In this document: in pieces, positions 29,048 through 39,283 of the stretch | How positions within the stretch are numbered: position 1 is the stretch's first letter | Layout: every line of letters starts with the position of its first letter | Source: Leclercia adecarboxylata | GTDB lineage: Bacteria > Pseudomonadota > Gammaproteobacteria > Enterobacterales > Enterobacteriaceae | Direction of reading: 5' to 3' | Length of the DNA stretch: 64,000 nt | NCBI RefSeq assembly: GCF_023639785.1 | Contig: NZ_CP098325.1 | Span: 4,588,001 to 4,652,000, forward strand | Notes under the pieces: generated by a model | The model's database searches: none | What the model was told of the DNA's origin: nothing | The model's input: only the letters and a program-made list of their open reading frames with translations | Program-made: the position numbers and the translations under genes

Positions 29048-30481
29048 ATGACACATACTCCTGATCCGTTAACACTGAAGTTGAGCCTGCGAGAGAAGTG
29101 CGCCTATGGGATGGGCGATTTTGGCTCGAATCTGATGCTGTGTATTGGCACGCTGTATCTGCTGAAGTTCTACACCGACGAGCTGGGCATGCCAGCCTTT
29201 TATGGCGGCATTATTTTTTTGGTCGCGAAGTTTTTCACCGCTTTTACCGACATGCTGACCGGCGTGCTGCTGGACTCCCGACGCAATATTGGCGCCAGGG
29301 GGAAATTCCGCCCCTTTATTCTCTATGCATCGGTACCCGTCGCGCTGGTTGCAGCGGCACAGTTTATGGCTAACGACTTTAGCCTGACGGTGAAAACGGC
29401 GCTCGCTACCGTGCTCTTCATGATGTTTGGCCTCTGCTATAGCCTGATGAATTGCGCCTACGGTGCGATGGTCCCGGCCATCACCAAAAACCCGAACGAG
29501 CGCGCGCAGCTTGCGGCGTGGCGTCAGGGCGGCGCAACCGTGGGGCTGTTGCTCTGCACCGTTGGCTTTATGCCCATTCAGGCGCTGTTCGTCAGCCAGC
29601 CCTCCCTCGGCTATCTGGTGGCGGCGCTGGTATTCGTCACCGGCGGTCTGTTCTGTATGTGGTGGTGCTACAGCGGCGTGAAAGAGCGCTATGTGGAGCT
29701 CACGCCCGATCACCATAAACCCGGCATTCTGAAATCATTCTGCGCGATTTTCCGCAATCCGCCGCTGCTGGTGCTGTGCATCGCCAACCTGTGTACCCTC
29801 GCCGCGTTTAACATCAAGCTGGCGATTCAGGTCTATTACACCCAGTACGTGCTGAACGATCTGCATCTGCTGTCATGGATGGGCTTTTTCAGCATGGGTT
29901 GCATTCTGGTCGGCGTGTTTCTGGTGCCCGGCGCGGTGAAACGCTTTGGCAAGAAGCCGGTCTATCTGGGCGGGCTGGCGCTATGGGCGGTGGGTGACGT
30001 GCTGAACTTCTTCTGGGGGACCAGCTCCCTGCTGTTCGTGCTGTTTTCTTGTATGGCCTTTTTCGGCACGGCGTTTGTGAACAGCCTGAACTGGGCGCTG
30101 GTGCCGGATACCGTCGATTACGGCGAATGGAAAACCGGCATTCGCGCCGAAGGATCGGTGTATACCGGCTATACCTTTTCGCGCAAAATCTCCGCGGCGC
30201 TCGCCGGTTTCTTGCCCGGTATCATGCTGACCCAGATCGGCTACGTTCCCCATGCGTTGCAAAGCGCCAGCACGCTGTTGGGGCTGCGTCAGCTCATTTT
30301 TCTCTGGCCTTGCGGCCTGGCGGTTATCGCCGCCATCACTATGGGATTCTTTTATAAGCTCAACGAAGCACGCTTCGCTTTTATTATCGAGGAGATTGGA
30401 AAAAGGAAAAATCAATCAACGAACGTTGCTATGACGTACGGCTCGGAAAAGCAGGTATCAGCTACCAGCCCTTCGCCATAA
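29048..30481 (+). CDS. yihO: GPH-family sulfoquinovose transporter YihO
   Basis: A 477-residue, 12-helix GPH-family transporter, the probable sulfoquinovose importer by analogy with E. coli YihO. It shares with YihP the segments CAYGMGDFGSNLML, DSRRNIGARGKFRPF and NPNERAQLAAWRQGGAT, so the two arose by duplication, but they differ throughout. The C-terminal tail is about ten residues longer than in E. coli. It is the last gene of the operon, closed by the terminator at 30481. No ompL follows. Confidence 0.92.
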   Translation: MTHTPDPLTLKLSLREKCAYGMGDFGSNLMLCIGTLYLLKFYTDELGMPAFYGGIIFLVAKFFTAFTDMLTGVLLDSRRNIGARGKFRPFILYASVPVALVAAAQFMANDFSLTVKTALATVLFMMFGLCYSLMNCAYGAMVPAITKNPNERAQLAAWRQGGATVGLLLCTVGFMPIQALFVSQPSLGYLVAALVFVTGGLFCMWWCYSGVKERYVELTPDHHKPGILKSFCAIFRNPPLLVLCIANLCTLAAFNIKLAIQVYYTQYVLNDLHLLSWMGFFSMGCILVGVFLVPGAVKRFGKKPVYLGGLALWAVGDVLNFFWGTSSLLFVLFSCMAFFGTAFVNSLNWALVPDTVDYGEWKTGIRAEGSVYTGYTFSRKISAALAGFLPGIMLTQIGYVPHALQSASTLLGLRQLIFLWPCGLAVIAAITMGFFYKLNEARFAFIIEEIGKRKNQSTNVAMTYGSEKQVSATSPSP

Positions 30482-30510
30482 AAAAGCCGCTGAGGGATCA
30501 GCGGCTTTTT
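30481..30510. terminator. Bidirectional terminator between yihO and typA
   Basis: A5, GCCGCTGA, GGGA loop, TCAGCGGC and T5. Symmetric A and T runs serve both convergent operons. Confidence 0.92.
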
Positions 30511-30513
30511 ACT

Positions 30514-30543
30514 TGCCGGGTGGCGCATGGGCTTACCCGGCTA
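30514..30543. repeat. REP-like element between yihO and typA
   Basis: TGCCGGGTGGCGCATGGGCTTACCCGGCTA, the same family as at 292-360. It lies between the terminator and the typA stop. Confidence 0.6.
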
Positions 30544-30557
30544 ACGGATTGACCGTA

Positions 30558-32381
30558 TTACTCTTCTTTCGCACCGCGCATTGCGCGTTTACGATCGTTC
30601 TCAGTCAGGTGACGTTTACGGATACGGATAGAAGTTGGCGTTACTTCTACCAGTTCGTCGTCATCGATGAATTCCAGAGCCTGCTCCAGAGTCATCTTAA
30701 CCGGTGGAACCAGAACCGTTGCTTCGTCAGTACCGGACGCACGCATGTTGGTCAGTTTCTTACCGGTCAGGCAGTTTACAGTCAGATCGTTAGAACGGCT
30801 GTGAATACCGATGATCTGGCCTTCGTAAACTTCTGCGCCGTGACCCAGGAACAGCTTACCGCGATCCTGCAGGCTGAACAGTGCGAACGCAACCGCTTTG
30901 CCCTGACCGTTAGAGATCAGCACGCCGTTGTTACGCTGGCCAACTTCGCCCGGACGAACGTCGTCGTAGTGGCTGAAGGTGGAGTACAGAAGACCGGTAC
31001 CGGAAGTCATGGTCATGAACTCTGAACGGAAGCCGATCAGGCCACGGCTTGGGATCACGTAGTCGAGACGTACGCGGCCTTTGCCATCTGGATTCATGTT
31101 TTTCAGGTCGCCTTTACGCTCACCCAGTGCCTGCATTACAGAACCCTGGTGTTGCTCTTCGACGTCCAGCGTTACGTTTTCGAACGGCTCTTGTTTACGG
31201 CCATCGATTTCGCGGAAGATAACTTTCGGACGGGAAACCGCCATCTCGAAGCCTTCACGACGCATGTTTTCGATCAGAACTGACAGGTGCAGCTCACCAC
31301 GACCGGAAACGCGGAATGCGTCAGCGTCTTCCGTTTCTTCAACGCGCAGCGCAACGTTGTGCACCAGCTCTTTGTTCAGGCGGTCAAGGATCTGACGAGA
31401 GGTAACGAACTTACCTTCTTTACCACAGAACGGAGAGGTGTTGACGTTGAAGAACATGGTTACGGTAGGTTCATCAACAGACAGGGCTGGCAGCGCTTCA
31501 ACCGCTTGCGTGTCGCAAATGGTATCGGAGATGTTCAGCTCGCCCAGACCGGTGATCGCGATGATGTCGCCCGCTTCAGCGATGTCACTCTCGATACGCT
31601 CAAGACCCAGGTGAGTCAGTACTTTACCGACTTTACCGTTACGGGTTTTGCCTTCGCTATCGATGATAGTGACCTGCTGGTTAGGCTTCACTTTACCGCG
31701 CTTGATACGACCAATGCCGATGACACCAACGTAGTTGTTGTAGTCGAGCTGAGAGATCTGCATCTGCAGGGTGCCGTCGAGATCGACGTTCGGTGCCGGA
31801 ACATGATCAACAATCGCCTGGTACAGCGGGGTCATGTCTTCAGCCATGTCTTCGTGGTCCAGACCCGCGATACCGTTCAGCGCAGAAGCGTAAACAATCG
31901 GGAAGTCCAGCTGTTCGTCGGTCGCGTCCAGGTTAACGAACAGGTCGAAGACCTGATCAACAACCCAGTCAGGACGTGCGCCAGGACGGTCAACTTTGTT
32001 GATTACCACGATTGGCTTCAGGCCATGGGCGAATGCTTTTTTGGTTACGAAGCGCGTCTGCGGCATTGGGCCGTCAAATGCGTCAACCACCAGCAGCACG
32101 GAATCCACCATGGACATCACGCGCTCAACTTCACCACCGAAGTCGGCGTGCCCTGGGGTATCAACGATGTTGATACGGTAGTCATTCCATTTGATCGCGG
32201 TGTTTTTAGCGAGGATGGTAATCCCACGCTCTTTCTCCAAATCATTGGAGTCCATCACGCGTTCTTGAGTTTCGGCACGTGCATCAAACGTACCGGATTG
32301 CTGCAGCAGCTTATCAACCAGGGTAGTTTTACCATGGTCAACGTGCGCGATGATGGCGATATTACGCAGATTTTCGATCAC
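30558..32381 (-). CDS. typA: TypA/BipA ribosome-binding GTPase
   Basis: Translational GTPase related to EF-G and LepA that binds 70S ribosomes and aids 50S assembly and growth at low temperature. It has 607 residues, as in E. coli. G1 AHVDHGKTT, the switch-I region with GITI, G3 DTPGH and G4 NKVD are intact, followed by the beta barrel and C-terminal domain ([13 protein letters not shown]). The gene is divergent from glnA. A 371-codon open frame on the opposite strand is a shadow. Confidence 0.98.
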   Translation of the reverse strand: MIENLRNIAIIAHVDHGKTTLVDKLLQQSGTFDARAETQERVMDSNDLEKERGITILAKNTAIKWNDYRINIVDTPGHADFGGEVERVMSMVDSVLLVVDAFDGPMPQTRFVTKKAFAHGLKPIVVINKVDRPGARPDWVVDQVFDLFVNLDATDEQLDFPIVYASALNGIAGLDHEDMAEDMTPLYQAIVDHVPAPNVDLDGTLQMQISQLDYNNYVGVIGIGRIKRGKVKPNQQVTIIDSEGKTRNGKVGKVLTHLGLERIESDIAEAGDIIAITGLGELNISDTICDTQAVEALPALSVDEPTVTMFFNVNTSPFCGKEGKFVTSRQILDRLNKELVHNVALRVEETEDADAFRVSGRGELHLSVLIENMRREGFEMAVSRPKVIFREIDGRKQEPFENVTLDVEEQHQGSVMQALGERKGDLKNMNPDGKGRVRLDYVIPSRGLIGFRSEFMTMTSGTGLLYSTFSHYDDVRPGEVGQRNNGVLISNGQGKAVAFALFSLQDRGKLFLGHGAEVYEGQIIGIHSRSNDLTVNCLTGKKLTNMRASGTDEATVLVPPVKMTLEQALEFIDDDELVEVTPTSIRIRKRHLTENDRKRAMRGAKEE

Positions 32382-32770
32382 AACTTTGCCTCAGGCATTT
32401 AGAAATAGCGCGTTATTGTACACGGATTAATCGCACTACAAAACAGGATCACAAACATCCCCCGCAAACAAGTATCGCAGAGATGCTTTGTGATCGCTTT
32501 CACGGAGCGGTAAAAGGGCACTTTAACGTAAATTGCACCAATGTGGTGCTCAATGTTCACATTGAAGCACTATACTGGTGCAACAAAACCATCGTGGTGC
32601 AGCCCTTTTGCACTATGGTGCGCATGATAACGCCTTTTTGGGGTGTTTTAAAAGTTGGCACAGATTTCGCTTTATAAAAAATACGGCAACAAAAGGCACC
32701 CACGCCTGCCTTATACAGAATTTGAAGACCTCGTTACCACGACGACAATGACCAATCTGGAGAGTTAAGT
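32382..32770. promoter_or_regulatory. glnA control region: CRP site, NtrC enhancers, sigma-54 promoter
   Basis: A CRP-type site TGTGATCGCTTTCACG is at 32489-32504, belonging to the sigma-70 promoter glnAp1. NtrC-type sites are TGCACCAATGTGGTGCT (32534-32550), AGCACTATACTGGTGCA (32566-32582) and a weaker TTGCACTATGGTGC (32608-32621). The sigma-54 promoter is TTGGCAC (32655-32661) with TTTCGCT (32665-32671); GG and GC are correctly spaced. The ribosome site GGAG is at 32759-32762. The layout matches E. coli glnAp1/glnAp2. A typA promoter must lie near 32400 but I see no clear match. Confidence 0.88.
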
Positions 32771-34180
32771 ATGTCCGCTGAACACGTTTTGACGATGCTG
32801 AACGAACATGAAGTGAAGTTTGTTGATCTGCGCTTCACCGATACCAAAGGTAAAGAACAGCACGTCACAATTCCTGCTCATCAGGTAAATGCCGAATTCT
32901 TTGAAGAAGGCAAAATGTTTGACGGCTCCTCGATTGGTGGCTGGAAAGGTATCAACGAATCCGACATGGTACTGATGCCTGACGCATCTACCGCGCTCAT
33001 TGACCCGTTCTTCGAAGAGTCTACCCTGATCATCCGTTGCGACATCCTCGAGCCAGGCACGCTGCAGGGCTACGATCGCGACCCACGCTCCATCGCTAAA
33101 CGCGCTGAAGAGTACCTGCGCTCCACCGGCATCGCAGACACCGTTCTGTTCGGGCCAGAGCCAGAGTTCTTCCTGTTCGACGACATCCGTTTTGGTGCGA
33201 CCACTTCCGGTTCCCACGTTGCTATCGATGATATCGAAGGCGCATGGAACTCCTCCACCAAATACGAAGGCGGTAACAAAGGTCACCGTCCAGCCGTTAA
33301 AGGCGGTTACTTCCCGGTTCCACCGGTTGACTCTTCACAGGACATCCGTTCTACCATGTGTCTGATCATGGAAGAGATGGGCCTGGTTGTTGAAGCGCAC
33401 CACCATGAAGTTGCAACTGCTGGCCAGAACGAAATCGCCACCCGTTTCAACACCATGACCAAAAAAGCGGACGAAATTCAGATCTACAAATACGTTGTTC
33501 ACAACGTTGCGCACCGCTTCGGTAAAACCGCAACCTTCATGCCAAAACCAATGTTTGGCGACAACGGTTCCGGTATGCACTGCCACATGTCCCTGTCCAA
33601 GAACGGGACTAACCTGTTCGCTGGCGACAAGTATGCAGGTCTGTCCGAGCAGGCTCTGCACTACATTGGCGGCGTAATCAAACACGCTAAAGCGATCAAC
33701 GCCCTGGCGAACCCAACCACCAACTCTTATAAGCGTCTGGTCCCAGGCTACGAAGCCCCGGTTATGCTGGCGTACTCTGCCCGTAACCGTTCTGCTTCTA
33801 TCCGTATTCCAGTGGTTGCTTCTCCGAAAGCGCGTCGTATTGAAGTGCGCTTCCCGGACCCGGCTGCTAACCCATACCTGTGCTTCGCAGCGCTGCTGAT
33901 GGCCGGTCTTGACGGTATCAAGAACAAGATCCATCCGGGCGAAGCAATGGACAAAAACCTGTACGACCTGCCGCCAGAAGAAGCGAAAGAGATCCCACAG
34001 GTTGCAGGTTCTCTGGAAGAAGCCCTGCTGGAGCTGGACAAAGACCGCGAGTTCCTGACTGCAGGCGGCGTGTTCACTGACGAAGCGATCGATGCTTACA
34101 TCGCACTGCGTATGGAAGAGAACGACCGCGTTCGCATGACGCCGCACCCGGTTGAGTTCGAACTGTACTACAGCGTCTAA
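32771..34180 (+). CDS. glnA: Glutamine synthetase
   Basis: Type I dodecameric glutamine synthetase that makes glutamine from glutamate, ammonia and ATP. It has 469 residues, as in E. coli. Present are the metal-site segments [20 protein letters not shown] and [11 protein letters not shown], and the adenylylation tyrosine at residue 398 counting Met, in NLYDLPPEE. It uses strongly preferred codons. It is controlled by the NtrC/sigma-54 elements upstream and precedes glnL and glnG. Confidence 0.99.
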   Translation: MSAEHVLTMLNEHEVKFVDLRFTDTKGKEQHVTIPAHQVNAEFFEEGKMFDGSSIGGWKGINESDMVLMPDASTALIDPFFEESTLIIRCDILEPGTLQGYDRDPRSIAKRAEEYLRSTGIADTVLFGPEPEFFLFDDIRFGATTSGSHVAIDDIEGAWNSSTKYEGGNKGHRPAVKGGYFPVPPVDSSQDIRSTMCLIMEEMGLVVEAHHHEVATAGQNEIATRFNTMTKKADEIQIYKYVVHNVAHRFGKTATFMPKPMFGDNGSGMHCHMSLSKNGTNLFAGDKYAGLSEQALHYIGGVIKHAKAINALANPTTNSYKRLVPGYEAPVMLAYSARNRSASIRIPVVASPKARRIEVRFPDPAANPYLCFAALLMAGLDGIKNKIHPGEAMDKNLYDLPPEEAKEIPQVAGSLEEALLELDKDREFLTAGGVFTDEAIDAYIALRMEENDRVRMTPHPVEFELYYSV

Positions 34181-34255
34181 TTTTCAATCCCTGTCGCGCG
34201 GCCTTTTCCGCGCGAGATTGATAGCCGTTTTTTTTTGTTGCCGTGGAAACTTTTC

Positions 34256-34280
34256 AGCCCATCTTCGGATGGGCTTTTTT
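34256..34280 (+). terminator. glnA terminator
   Basis: AGCCCATC, TTCG loop, GATGGGCT, then T5. A weaker GC hairpin TCGCGCGG/CCGCGCGA lies at 34194-34215. Partial read-through into glnLG is known in E. coli. Confidence 0.85.
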
Positions 34281-34330
34281 CACCGTCAACACGCTGATCT
34301 CACGCGCCTTTTACCGCGGAAACGCTATAC

Positions 34331-34347
34331 TGCACTAAAATAGTGCA
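34331..34347. promoter_or_regulatory. NtrC site at the glnL promoter
   Basis: TGCACTAAAATAGTGCA is a perfect NtrC palindrome 22 bases before the glnL start. In E. coli NtrC-P represses glnLp from this position. Confidence 0.85.
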
Positions 34348-34369
34348 AACAACTCCAGGAGACTGCTGA

Positions 34370-35419
34370 ATGGCAACTGGCACGCTGCCCGATGCTGGGC
34401 AGATCCTCAATTCTCTTATCAACAGCATATTACTGGTCGACGACGAGCTGGCGGTGCATTACGCCAATCCCGCGGCCCAACAGTTACTGGCGCAAAGTTC
34501 GCGCAAACTGTATGGCGCGCCGCTGCCCGAGCTGTTGAGTTATTTCTCCCTGAATATCGGCCTGATGCAGGAGAGCCTGCAGGCGGGGCAAGGCTTTACC
34601 GATAACGAAGTGACGCTGGTGATCGACGGGCGCTCGCATATTCTGTCCCTGACCGCACAGCGGCTGCCGGAGGGGCTCATTCTGCTGGAAATGGCGCCCA
34701 TGGATAACCAGCGCCGCCTGAGCCAGGAGCAGCTTCAGCACGCCCAGCAGATTGCGGCCCGCGATCTGGTACGTGGCCTCGCCCATGAGATCAAAAATCC
34801 ACTTGGCGGCCTGCGTGGCGCGGCGCAACTGCTCACCAAAGCCCTGCCCGACCCGGCGCTGGCGGAATACACCAACGTTATCATTGAGCAGGCCGATCGC
34901 CTGCGTAACCTGGTGGACCGTCTGTTAGGACCGCAGCAACCCGGCATGCACGTCACCGAGAGTATTCATAAAGTGGCCGAGCGCGTCGTGAAACTCGTTT
35001 CGATGGAGTTGCCGGAAAACGTCAGGCTGATTCGGGATTACGATCCCAGCCTGCCGGAACTGCCGCACGATCCCGACCAGATTGAGCAGGTGTTGTTGAA
35101 TATCGTGCGTAATGCGCTGCAGGCATTAGGCGCGGAAGGCGGAGAAATTATTCTGCGCACCCGTACCGCGTTCCAGCTGACGCTGCACGGCACGCGCTAC
35201 CGTCTGGCGGCACGTATCGACGTTGAAGATAACGGTCCGGGCATTCCTTCCCATTTACAGGACACGCTGTTTTACCCGATGGTCAGCGGCCGTGAAGGCG
35301 GGACCGGGCTTGGCTTATCAATTGCCCGTAATTTGATAGATCAGCATTCCGGAAAAATTGAATTTACCAGTTGGCCGGGTCATACCGAGTTTTCGGTTTA
35401 CCTGCCAATCAGGAAATAG
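34370..35419 (+). CDS. glnL: NtrB nitrogen-sensor histidine kinase/phosphatase
   Basis: Soluble two-component kinase that phosphorylates NtrC under nitrogen limitation and, with PII bound, removes the phosphate. It has 349 residues: an N-terminal PAS domain (about 5-115), H139 in [11 protein letters not shown], and HATPase boxes [16 protein letters not shown] and [10 protein letters not shown]. It starts behind CCAGGAG, 11 bases before the glnG gene at its other end. Confidence 0.98.
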   Translation: MATGTLPDAGQILNSLINSILLVDDELAVHYANPAAQQLLAQSSRKLYGAPLPELLSYFSLNIGLMQESLQAGQGFTDNEVTLVIDGRSHILSLTAQRLPEGLILLEMAPMDNQRRLSQEQLQHAQQIAARDLVRGLAHEIKNPLGGLRGAAQLLTKALPDPALAEYTNVIIEQADRLRNLVDRLLGPQQPGMHVTESIHKVAERVVKLVSMELPENVRLIRDYDPSLPELPHDPDQIEQVLLNIVRNALQALGAEGGEIILRTRTAFQLTLHGTRYRLAARIDVEDNGPGIPSHLQDTLFYPMVSGREGGTGLGLSIARNLIDQHSGKIEFTSWPGHTEFSVYLPIRK

Positions 35420-35430
35420 AGGGTTAGGTT

Positions 35431-36843
35431 ATGCAACGAGGGATAGTCTGGGTAGTTGATGACGATAGCTCCATCCGCTGGGTGCTTGAACGGGCGCTTA
35501 CCGGAGCAGGATTAAGCTGCACCGCATTTGAAAGTGGTGCTGAGGTGCTTGATGCCCTCACCACCAAAACCCCGGATGTGCTGCTGTCCGATATCCGTAT
35601 GCCGGGAATGGACGGTCTGGCGCTGTTAAAACAGATTAAGCAGCGCCATCCGATGCTTCCGGTCATCATAATGACCGCCCACTCCGATCTGGATGCGGCC
35701 GTCAGCGCCTATCAGCAGGGTGCATTCGATTATCTGCCAAAACCCTTCGATATTGACGAAGCGGTGGCGCTGGTTGAACGCGCCATTAGTCACTATCAGG
35801 AGCAGCAGCAGCCGCGCAATGCCCCGGTTTTCGGCCCCACTACCGACATCATTGGCGAAGCGCCAGCGATGCAGGATGTGTTTCGCATCATTGGTCGTCT
35901 GTCACGCTCCTCCATCAGCGTATTGATTAACGGCGAGTCAGGTACCGGGAAAGAGCTGGTCGCGCATGCCCTGCATCGCCATAGCCCGCGCGTGAAAGCC
36001 CCGTTTATCGCCCTGAATATGGCGGCGATCCCCAAGGATTTAATTGAGTCCGAGCTGTTCGGCCATGAAAAAGGCGCCTTTACCGGGGCCAACACTATCC
36101 GTCAGGGTCGCTTTGAGCAGGCCGACGGCGGAACGCTGTTCCTGGATGAGATCGGGGATATGCCCCTCGACGTGCAGACTCGTCTGCTGCGCGTGCTGGC
36201 AGACGGCCAGTTTTACCGCGTGGGCGGCTATGCGCCGGTTAAAGTGGATGTGCGCATTATTGCCGCCACCCACCAGAACCTGGAGCTGCGCGTACAGGAG
36301 GGGAAATTCCGTGAGGATCTGTTCCACCGGCTGAACGTTATCCGCGTTCACCTCCCGCCACTGCGCGAGCGTCGTGAAGATATCCCACGTCTGGCGCGCC
36401 ATTTCCTGCAGGATGCCGCCCGCGAACTGGGTGTCGAAGCCAAACTGCTGCATCCCGAAACCGAAGCGGCCTTAACGCGTCTGGCCTGGCCGGGCAACGT
36501 GCGCCAGCTGGAAAATACCTGTCGCTGGCTGACGGTGATGGCTGCTGGTCAGGAAGTATTGATTCAGGATCTCCCGCCAGAGCTTTTCGAAACGCATGTT
36601 CCGGAAAGCAGTACCGGGCAGAGCCTGCCCGATAGCTGGGCGACGCTGCTGGCGCAATGGGCCGATCGCGCGCTGCGTTCCGGTCATCAAAATCTGCTCT
36701 CCGAGGCACAGCCCGAGATGGAACGCACGCTTCTTACCACCGCGCTGCGCCATACTCAGGGACATAAACAAGAGGCAGCACGCCTGCTTGGCTGGGGTCG
36801 CAACACCCTGACGCGTAAGTTAAAAGAGCTGGGAATGGAGTGA
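35431..36843 (+). CDS. glnG: NtrC nitrogen response regulator, sigma-54 activator
   Basis: Enhancer-binding protein of 470 residues. It has a receiver domain with phosphorylated D54 ([12 protein letters not shown]), an AAA+ domain with Walker A GESGTGKE and the sigma-54 contact loop GAFTGA, and a C-terminal Fis-type helix-turn-helix ([24 protein letters not shown]). It activates glnAp2 and represses glnLp through the sites noted above. It is last gene of glnALG. Confidence 0.98.
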   Translation: MQRGIVWVVDDDSSIRWVLERALTGAGLSCTAFESGAEVLDALTTKTPDVLLSDIRMPGMDGLALLKQIKQRHPMLPVIIMTAHSDLDAAVSAYQQGAFDYLPKPFDIDEAVALVERAISHYQEQQQPRNAPVFGPTTDIIGEAPAMQDVFRIIGRLSRSSISVLINGESGTGKELVAHALHRHSPRVKAPFIALNMAAIPKDLIESELFGHEKGAFTGANTIRQGRFEQADGGTLFLDEIGDMPLDVQTRLLRVLADGQFYRVGGYAPVKVDVRIIAATHQNLELRVQEGKFREDLFHRLNVIRVHLPPLRERREDIPRLARHFLQDAARELGVEAKLLHPETEAALTRLAWPGNVRQLENTCRWLTVMAAGQEVLIQDLPPELFETHVPESSTGQSLPDSWATLLAQWADRALRSGHQNLLSEAQPEMERTLLTTALRHTQGHKQEAARLLGWGRNTLTRKLKELGME

Positions 36844-36954
36844 TGCTCTCCGGCAGTGTAAAGAGAGTTAATCAAACGCAAACTGGTGTTATTTTGCGCT
36901 TTACTGTTCCGATGAGTTGAGTATGATCTCGCCCGGGAAAACGGGGGGATCATC

Positions 36955-37065
36955 ATGCTGGAATCAATCATCAATATGTTGTCTGGCGCTGCAGTCGAAA
37001 GCCATACGCCGCAAACGGCCGTTGCCGCTGTGTTGTGTGCGGCGCTGGTTGGGTTGTTTAGCTAG
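36955..37065 (+). CDS. yshB: YshB small membrane protein
   Basis: A 36-residue peptide starting MLESIIN and ending ALVGLFS, preceded by the strong site GGGGGATCATC. It nearly matches the 36-residue E. coli YshB in the same place between glnG and hemN. It has a polar N-terminal half and a single hydrophobic helix (TAVAAVLCAALVGLF). TTTACT and TATGAT spaced 16 bases upstream could be its promoter. In Salmonella it has been linked to virulence; its mechanism is unknown. Confidence 0.9.
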   Translation: MLESIINMLSGAAVESHTPQTAVAAVLCAALVGLFS

Positions 37066-37072
37066 AACTTCG

Positions 37073-37133
37073 CTTACCCGGCCTACATTTCGCGCTTTCG
37101 TAGGCCGGGTAAGGCGAAGCCGCCACCCGGCAA
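37073..37133. repeat. REP-like element between yshB and hemN
   Basis: CTTACCCGGCCTAC and GTAGGCCGGGTAAG form a 14-bp palindrome arm pair around TTTCGCGCTTTC, followed by GCCGCCACCCGGCA. It is one of the clearest copies of the repeat family in this window and may also act as terminator for the convergent yshB and hemN. Confidence 0.75.
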
Positions 37134-37139
37134 TGGGGC

Positions 37140-38513
37140 TTAAATCACACGCGAGAACTGCTGCATACGGGCTTTCTGCCGCAGATAAGCGTCAAAGCAC
37201 ATACAGATATTACGAATCAACAGACGCCCTTTCGGCGTAACCTCAATCGCATTCTCCGTGATATCCACCAGCCCGTCTTTTGCCAGCGGCATCAGCAGCT
37301 TCATGTCTTCCACAAAGTAATCTTTAAAGATGAGATCCCACTGCGCTTCGACCGCGCTAAATTCGAGACGGAAATTACAGATCAGCGCTTTGATCACGTC
37401 CCGGCGAATACAGTCGTCGCGGGTTAATGCAATGCCGCGCCACAGGGCGTTGCCGGTTTCGTCTACCTGCTGATAGTAGAGCTTCAGCTCTTTCTGGTTT
37501 TGCGCATAGCAGTCGCCAATCATGCTGATGGCCGAGACGCCCATCCCCAGCAGATCCGTGTCGCCCTGGGTGGTGTAACCCTGGAAATTGCGGTGCAGCA
37601 CACCCTCGCGCTGGGCAATCGCCAGCTCGTCATCCGGGCGGGCAAAGTGATCCATGCCAATAAACTGGTAACCGGTCTGGGTTAACGAGGTAATAGTCTC
37701 CTGCAGAATATCCAGCTTTTGCTGGGCGGAAGGCAGGTCGGCATCCTTGATCTTACGTTGGGCAGCGAACAGCGTTGGCAGATGCGCATAGTTGAAGACG
37801 CTCAGGCGATCCGGATTCAGCTCTGCGACACGCTTCAGCGTAAAGGCAAAGCTCTCAGGCGTCTGCTTCGGCAGGCCATAAATCAGATCGATATTGGTGG
37901 AGGTAAAGCCAATTTCCCGGGCGTGGTTCAGCAGGGCGAAGATGAACGCTTCATCCTGCTCGCGGTTGACCAGGCGCTGGACCTCCTTGTTAAAGTCCTG
38001 CACGCCCATACTCAAGCGGTTAAAACCTTCGGCGCGGAGGTGATCGAGCACATCCAGCTCGATTTCACGCGGATCCACTTCGATAGAGATCTCAGCATCC
38101 GCATTAAAACAGAAGTTATCCCGCAGCAGGGTCATCAGGCGGCTGATTTGCGCTTTATTCAGATAGGTTGGCGTACCGCCGCCCCAGTGCAGCTGGCTGA
38201 CATGCCGGCCTGCAAACTGCGGCGCACGATGCAGGATCTCCTGCTCAAGCGCATCAAGATACTGGTCTGCCTTATGCTGCTGGCGGGTCACAATTTTATT
38301 GCAGCCGCAGAAATAGCAGAGCTTGTGGCAGAACGGGATATGAACGTACAGAGAAAGCGGACGGTCAGGATATCGGGCTACCGCCTGCTGAAACTGGGTT
38401 TGACCAAAAGCGTCAGAAAACTCCAGCGCAGTAGGGTAAGAGGTATAACGCGGCCCGGAATAGTTATATTTCTGGATGAGGGCCAGATCCCAGTCGATAG
38501 TTGGTACAGACAT
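37140..38513 (-). CDS. hemN: Oxygen-independent coproporphyrinogen III dehydrogenase
   Basis: Radical-SAM enzyme that decarboxylates coproporphyrinogen III to protoporphyrinogen IX in haem synthesis without oxygen. It has 457 residues, as in E. coli. The cluster motif CHKLCYFCGC (CxxxCxxC plus a fourth Cys) and GGGTPTYL for SAM binding are intact. The ATG at 38513 follows AAGGAGTGAGC and gives the family start; the frame extends 28 codons upstream without support. Confidence 0.98.
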   Translation of the reverse strand: MSVPTIDWDLALIQKYNYSGPRYTSYPTALEFSDAFGQTQFQQAVARYPDRPLSLYVHIPFCHKLCYFCGCNKIVTRQQHKADQYLDALEQEILHRAPQFAGRHVSQLHWGGGTPTYLNKAQISRLMTLLRDNFCFNADAEISIEVDPREIELDVLDHLRAEGFNRLSMGVQDFNKEVQRLVNREQDEAFIFALLNHAREIGFTSTNIDLIYGLPKQTPESFAFTLKRVAELNPDRLSVFNYAHLPTLFAAQRKIKDADLPSAQQKLDILQETITSLTQTGYQFIGMDHFARPDDELAIAQREGVLHRNFQGYTTQGDTDLLGMGVSAISMIGDCYAQNQKELKLYYQQVDETGNALWRGIALTRDDCIRRDVIKALICNFRLEFSAVEAQWDLIFKDYFVEDMKLLMPLAKDGLVDITENAIEVTPKGRLLIRNICMCFDAYLRQKARMQQFSRVI

Positions 38514-38515
38514 GC

Positions 38516-38698
38516 TCACTCCTTCCGTTGGTGTCGCGTTCGTATACGGCGGCCCGTTCTGGCCCCTGTGCGGGCCGCGAATCGGGTGCGCAGCCACTTC
38601 TGTCGCCGCGACAACCGCCGTAGTTTAACGAATAACCACACCAGATAACATATAACCGGAAGGGTTATAAGCAGGACGAGTGAGCCTGCCGGGTGCAA
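38516..38698 (-). CDS. Possible small basic membrane protein between yihI and hemN
   Basis: An uninterrupted frame of 60 codons from a TTG four bases past the yihI stop to a TGA inside the hemN ribosome site, so it fills the gap exactly. It would encode one hydrophobic helix (residues 5-23, GSLVLLITLPVICYLVWLFV) followed by a tail with about 18 Arg/Lys and no acidic residue until the last one. A GGTGG lies upstream. I do not recognise it, and GC-rich DNA often yields Arg-rich frames by chance. The membrane-helix part in an otherwise gene-free gap is the only positive sign. Confidence 0.3.
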   Translation of the reverse strand: MHPAGSLVLLITLPVICYLVWLFVKLRRLSRRQKWLRTRFAARTGARTGRRIRTRHQRKE

Positions 38699-38701
38699 AT
38701 G

Positions 38702-39214
38702 TTAGTTTCCACCTTTCAACAGGCGCATCATATCTTCCTGTTTTTCTTCTTCTTCATCTTCGTCTTCGTCGTCATAGGAGAGACCCAACTGCTGCATCAG
38801 TTCATCGATACGATCCAGTTTGGCATCAACCCATGATTGCTCTTCAGCATTCAGGGCTTCGCCCTCTTCAAGACGTTCCAGCAGCGCGTCCAGGCGCTCA
38901 TCGTTCTCCAGCATATCCAGCTCGGCCTGCGGTGAAAGCATAGGTTTCTCGCTCTTCGGTTTGTGCTGCCTGGTGACCGGGGTATCGGTCACGCCTAATG
39001 GAACAGGTGTTTTACTGCCGATACGCGGGTCTTTCTGCTGTTTGCTCTTCGCAGACGCGCCCGAAGTACCGCCACTCGCGCGGCTACCCGCAGCATGACC
39101 ACGATGCTTTTTATCGCGTTTGCGATCGCGCGCTTCCTGATTCAGTTCTTCGCGCGTTTTGCGGCGTGCTTTAGCAGGACGTTTAGCGCCTGCAGCGGAG
39201 GTCGGTTTTTTCAT
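38702..39214 (-). CDS. yihI: YihI, activator of the GTPase Der
   Basis: A 170-residue protein that stimulates the GTPase Der (EngA) and so tunes 50S ribosome assembly. It has a very basic N-terminal half ([30 protein letters not shown]) and an acidic C-terminal half ending [13 protein letters not shown], as in the E. coli protein (169). It lies beside the CsrC gene and upstream of hemN. Confidence 0.95.
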   Translation of the reverse strand: MKKPTSAAGAKRPAKARRKTREELNQEARDRKRDKKHRGHAAGSRASGGTSGASAKSKQQKDPRIGSKTPVPLGVTDTPVTRQHKPKSEKPMLSPQAELDMLENDERLDALLERLEEGEALNAEEQSWVDAKLDRIDELMQQLGLSYDDEDEDEEEEKQEDMMRLLKGGN

Positions 39215-39283
39215 GGTGTTTTGTCTTTAAGTCGTTTTCTTCAGTATAGAATTGCGGCGAAATCTAGCAGAAAGCAAGCAAAG

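Noticed and set aside
27619..30481. yihP and yihO considered an assembly duplication
   Set aside because: They are related but differ throughout in sequence, length and C-terminal tail, as do their E. coli counterparts.
31287..32402. 371-codon plus-strand frame opposite typA
   Set aside because: Shadow of a highly conserved, codon-biased gene on the other strand.
37719..38648. 309-codon frame opposite hemN
   Set aside because: Shadow frame; hemN has the full radical-SAM motif set and family length.
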